DNA from: BHER01 sp051652245
GTDB lineage: Bacteria > Bacillota_I > Bacilli_A > Culicoidibacterales > Culicoidibacteraceae
Assembly (NCBI GenBank): GCA_051652245.1
Contig: JBOFTV010000067.1
Span: 1 to 15,930 of the forward strand
DNA length: 15,930 nt
Direction of reading: 5' to 3'
This document shows, one piece after another, positions 14,744 to 15,930 of this stretch (position 1 is its first letter; each line of letters starts with the position of its first letter). Below the pieces are notes generated by a model that was not told the DNA's origin, did no database searches, and worked only from the letters and a program-made list of their open reading frames with translations. The position numbers were made by a program, and so were the translations under genes.

Positions 14744-14755
14744 AAAGGCTATAAT
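14727..14755 (+). promoter_or_regulatory. Promoter of the cyclophilin gene
   Basis: TTGTTA (14727-14732), a 17-base spacer and a perfect TATAAT (14750-14755). The -35 lies in the last codons of the peptidase C26 gene. Transcripts would start near 14762. Confidence 0.72.
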
Positions 14756-14791
14756 TAAATAGTATAAATATAATGAAAGAAGGAAAATTAA

Positions 14792-15316
14792 ATGGAAAAT
14801 AAATATCCAGAAATAACAATTGAAATGGAAACAGGCGGTGTCATCGTTGCACAATTATACCCAGAAATCGCCCCTAATACAGTGAATAATTTTATCGAAC
14901 TTGCAACCAAAGGATTTTATGATGGAACAATTTTTCATCGTGTTATTCCCGGATTTGTCATTCAGGGTGGTGACCCAACAGGAACGGGAACGGGTGGCCC
15001 TGGATATGGGATTAAAGGTGAGTTTTCAAATAATGGATTTACAAATGACTTAGCGCATGATCGCGGCGTACTATCAATGGCAAGGTCAATGATGGCCGAT
15101 TCTGCTGGTTCGCAGTTTTTTATCATGGCTGATGATGTCTCATCGCTTGATAAAGAATATGCAGCATTTGGAAAAGTAATATCGGGAATGGAAATAGTGG
15201 ATGAAATTGTCATGCAACCACGAACGATGTCAGATAAGCCAAAAACTGATCAACGGATGAAGAAAGTTACAGTGGAAACATTTGGAATCGAATATCCTGC
15301 TGTAGAGACAATTTAA
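14792..15316 (+). CDS. Cyclophilin-type peptidyl-prolyl cis-trans isomerase
   Basis: 174 residues, a single cyclophilin domain with no signal peptide, so it is cytoplasmic. The active-site block FHRVIPGFVIQGGDP (48-62) contains the catalytic Arg50 (Arg55 of human CypA), Phe55 and Gln58. GSQFFI (107-111 region) and AFGKVISGMEIVD (125-137) complete the family pattern. The Trp that binds cyclosporin in human CypA is absent from the LDKEYAAFGKV segment, as in most bacterial members. It should catalyse proline isomerisation during protein folding. AAGGA lies 7 bases before the ATG. It has its own promoter and terminator. Confidence 0.95.
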   Translation: MENKYPEITIEMETGGVIVAQLYPEIAPNTVNNFIELATKGFYDGTIFHRVIPGFVIQGGDPTGTGTGGPGYGIKGEFSNNGFTNDLAHDRGVLSMARSMMADSAGSQFFIMADDVSSLDKEYAAFGKVISGMEIVDEIVMQPRTMSDKPKTDQRMKKVTVETFGIEYPAVETI

Positions 15317-15331
15317 ATTGGAGGACAAATA

Positions 15332-15363
15332 AAAAGTACCAAGACACTCGTTTTGGTACTTTT
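15332..15363 (+). terminator. Intrinsic terminator after the cyclophilin gene
   Basis: AAAAGTACCAA (15332-15342) and TTGGTACTTTT (15353-15363) form a perfect 11-pair stem with a 10-base loop. The A-rich left arm and T-rich right arm mean it could act in both directions. Confidence 0.82.
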
Positions 15364-15411
15364 ATTATAGGGAAAGTGATAATAAGGTTAGTATATTTGG
15401 TTAAAGATTAG

Positions 15412-15472
15412 GTACCCAAGGCAGTGGTTAAAAAGTTCAAAAGCAGAATGTTGCTGTTGGGTGCATTTTTTT
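15412..15472 (+). terminator. Second terminator-like hairpin before the tRNA promoter
   Basis: GTACCCAA (15412-15419) pairs with TTGGGTGC (15457-15464) with one G-U pair. The helix continues, after a bulged GG, with CAG/CTG (15422-15424/15454-15456). Seven T (15466-15472) follow. The 29-base loop is large for a simple terminator. No gene lies between it and the previous terminator at 15332-15363, so it may end a small RNA or act as a back-up insulating the tRNA operon. Confidence 0.5.
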
Positions 15473-15500
15473 GTAAAAAAGTTGATTTTTTGTAAAAAAG
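15467..15500 (+). repeat. Two copies of a 15-base AT-rich direct repeat upstream of the tRNA promoter
   Basis: TTTTTTGTAAAAAAG occurs at 15467-15481 and again at 15486-15500, a 19-base period. The second copy ends 3 bases before the -35 of the tRNA promoter. The phased A and T tracts resemble an UP element that binds the RNA polymerase alpha subunit; that role is inferred from position and composition. Confidence 0.7.
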
Positions 15501-15503
15501 GGA

Positions 15504-15532
15504 TTGACATTATTCAAAAAATGCTCTATAAT
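15504..15532 (+). promoter_or_regulatory. Perfect consensus promoter of the tRNA cluster
   Basis: TTGACA (15504-15509), a 17-base spacer and TATAAT (15527-15532). Transcription should start near 15539, about 31 bases before tRNA-Val. With the AT-rich repeats upstream it should be very strong, as expected for stable RNA. Confidence 0.9.
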
Positions 15533-15569
15533 TAATACTTGTGAGGCACAAGCAACACAAAAACATTTT

Positions 15570-15645
15570 GGAGGATTAGCTCAGTTGGGAGAGCATCTGC
15601 CTTACAAGCAGAGGGTCGGCGGTTCGAGCCCGTCATCCTCCACCA
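15570..15645 (+). tRNA. tRNA-Val (anticodon TAC)
   Basis: A 76-base cloverleaf including an encoded CCA end. The acceptor arms GGAGGAT (15570-15576) and ATCCTCC (15635-15641) pair perfectly. The anticodon stem TCTGC/GCAGA encloses loop CTTACAA, with anticodon TAC at 15603-15605. The GGTTCGAGCC region forms the T arm. Confidence 0.96.
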
Positions 15646-15652
15646 TTATATT

Positions 15653-15728
<76 letters not shown>

Positions 15729-15844
15729 TTTTTTTTTTAGATTTAATCTAATGAATGGTGAATTAAATAAGTAAGTAAAACTGCATGAAGGAAAGAAGTT
15801 ACAGGATATTGTTTTTTCTTCAAAGAAACAGTTTATTAGTAAAC

Positions 15845-15929
15845 GGGTAGGTAGCGAAGTGGCTAAACGCGGCGGACTGTAACTCCGCTCCCTCCGGGTT
15901 CAGGGGTTCGAATCCCTTCCTGCCCACCA
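15845..15929 (+). tRNA. tRNA-Tyr (anticodon GTA), long variable arm
   Basis: An 85-base class II tRNA with encoded CCA. The acceptor arms are GGGTAGG (15845-15851) and CCTGCCC (15919-15925) with one G-U pair. The anticodon stem GCGGA/TCCGC encloses CTGTAAC, with anticodon GTA at 15879-15881. A long variable arm follows. The 116-base gap after tRNA-Thr holds AT-rich sequence with a small palindrome (TTAGATT/AATCTAA) and no clear promoter or terminator, so I infer co-transcription with the other two tRNAs. The cluster may continue past the window. Confidence 0.95.
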
Positions 15930-15930
15930 T

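Noticed and set aside
15785..15852. Short ORF upstream of and into tRNA-Tyr
   Set aside because: It is about 16 codons, has no supporting ribosome binding site and overlaps the tRNA.

Overview
The window looks like a piece of a low-GC Gram-positive (Bacillota) chromosome. The evidence is LPXTG sortase substrates, lipobox-type solute-binding lipoproteins, strong AAGGAG-like ribosome binding sites, consensus TTGACA-17-TATAAT promoters and a GlnP with two fused binding domains of the Lactobacillales type. I would place it in or near Lactobacillales, but the sequence does not fix the genus. Every gene I can support is on the + strand, and I see no insertion sequence, phage gene or CRISPR array.

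Layout. 1-2082 is the C-terminal part of a large repetitive LPKTG-anchored surface protein whose start lies outside the window. 2083-2404 is a regulatory leader: an extended -10 promoter, a 13-codon methionine-rich leader ORF, several helices and an intrinsic terminator, all ahead of two tandem MetQ-type lipoproteins (2405-4137). A 41-codon ORF (4187-4312) follows. It encodes nothing but a sortase sorting signal (LPNTG, hydrophobic segment, RRKK tail) and has its own ribosome binding site and terminator. Next come a solitary OppA-type lipoprotein with a candidate CcpA site at its transcription start (4416-6152), a GlnP-GlnQ amino-acid ABC transporter (6290-9182), ribosomal protein L31 (9299-9523) and a heterodimeric ABC exporter pair (9598-13088). 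The last genes are an unrecognised single-pass membrane protein, a class I glutamine amidotransferase-like peptidase C26, and a cyclophilin-type prolyl isomerase (14792-15316). The window ends in a tRNA cluster (Val-TAC, Thr-TGT, Tyr-GTA) driven by a perfect consensus promoter.

How the genes work together. Much of the window concerns uptake of nitrogenous nutrients: MetQ pair (methionine or a relative), OppA (peptides) and GlnPQ (glutamine-type amino acids). Neither the MetQ pair nor OppA has its permease and ATPase genes here, so these must be encoded elsewhere.

The two observations most worth following are (a) the Met-codon leader peptide, whose coding region can pair with a downstream segment that could otherwise form an antiterminator, which suggests ribosome-mediated attenuation of the metQ genes, and (b) the free-standing sortase sorting signal. 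Both were read by eye. No folding or database search was possible.
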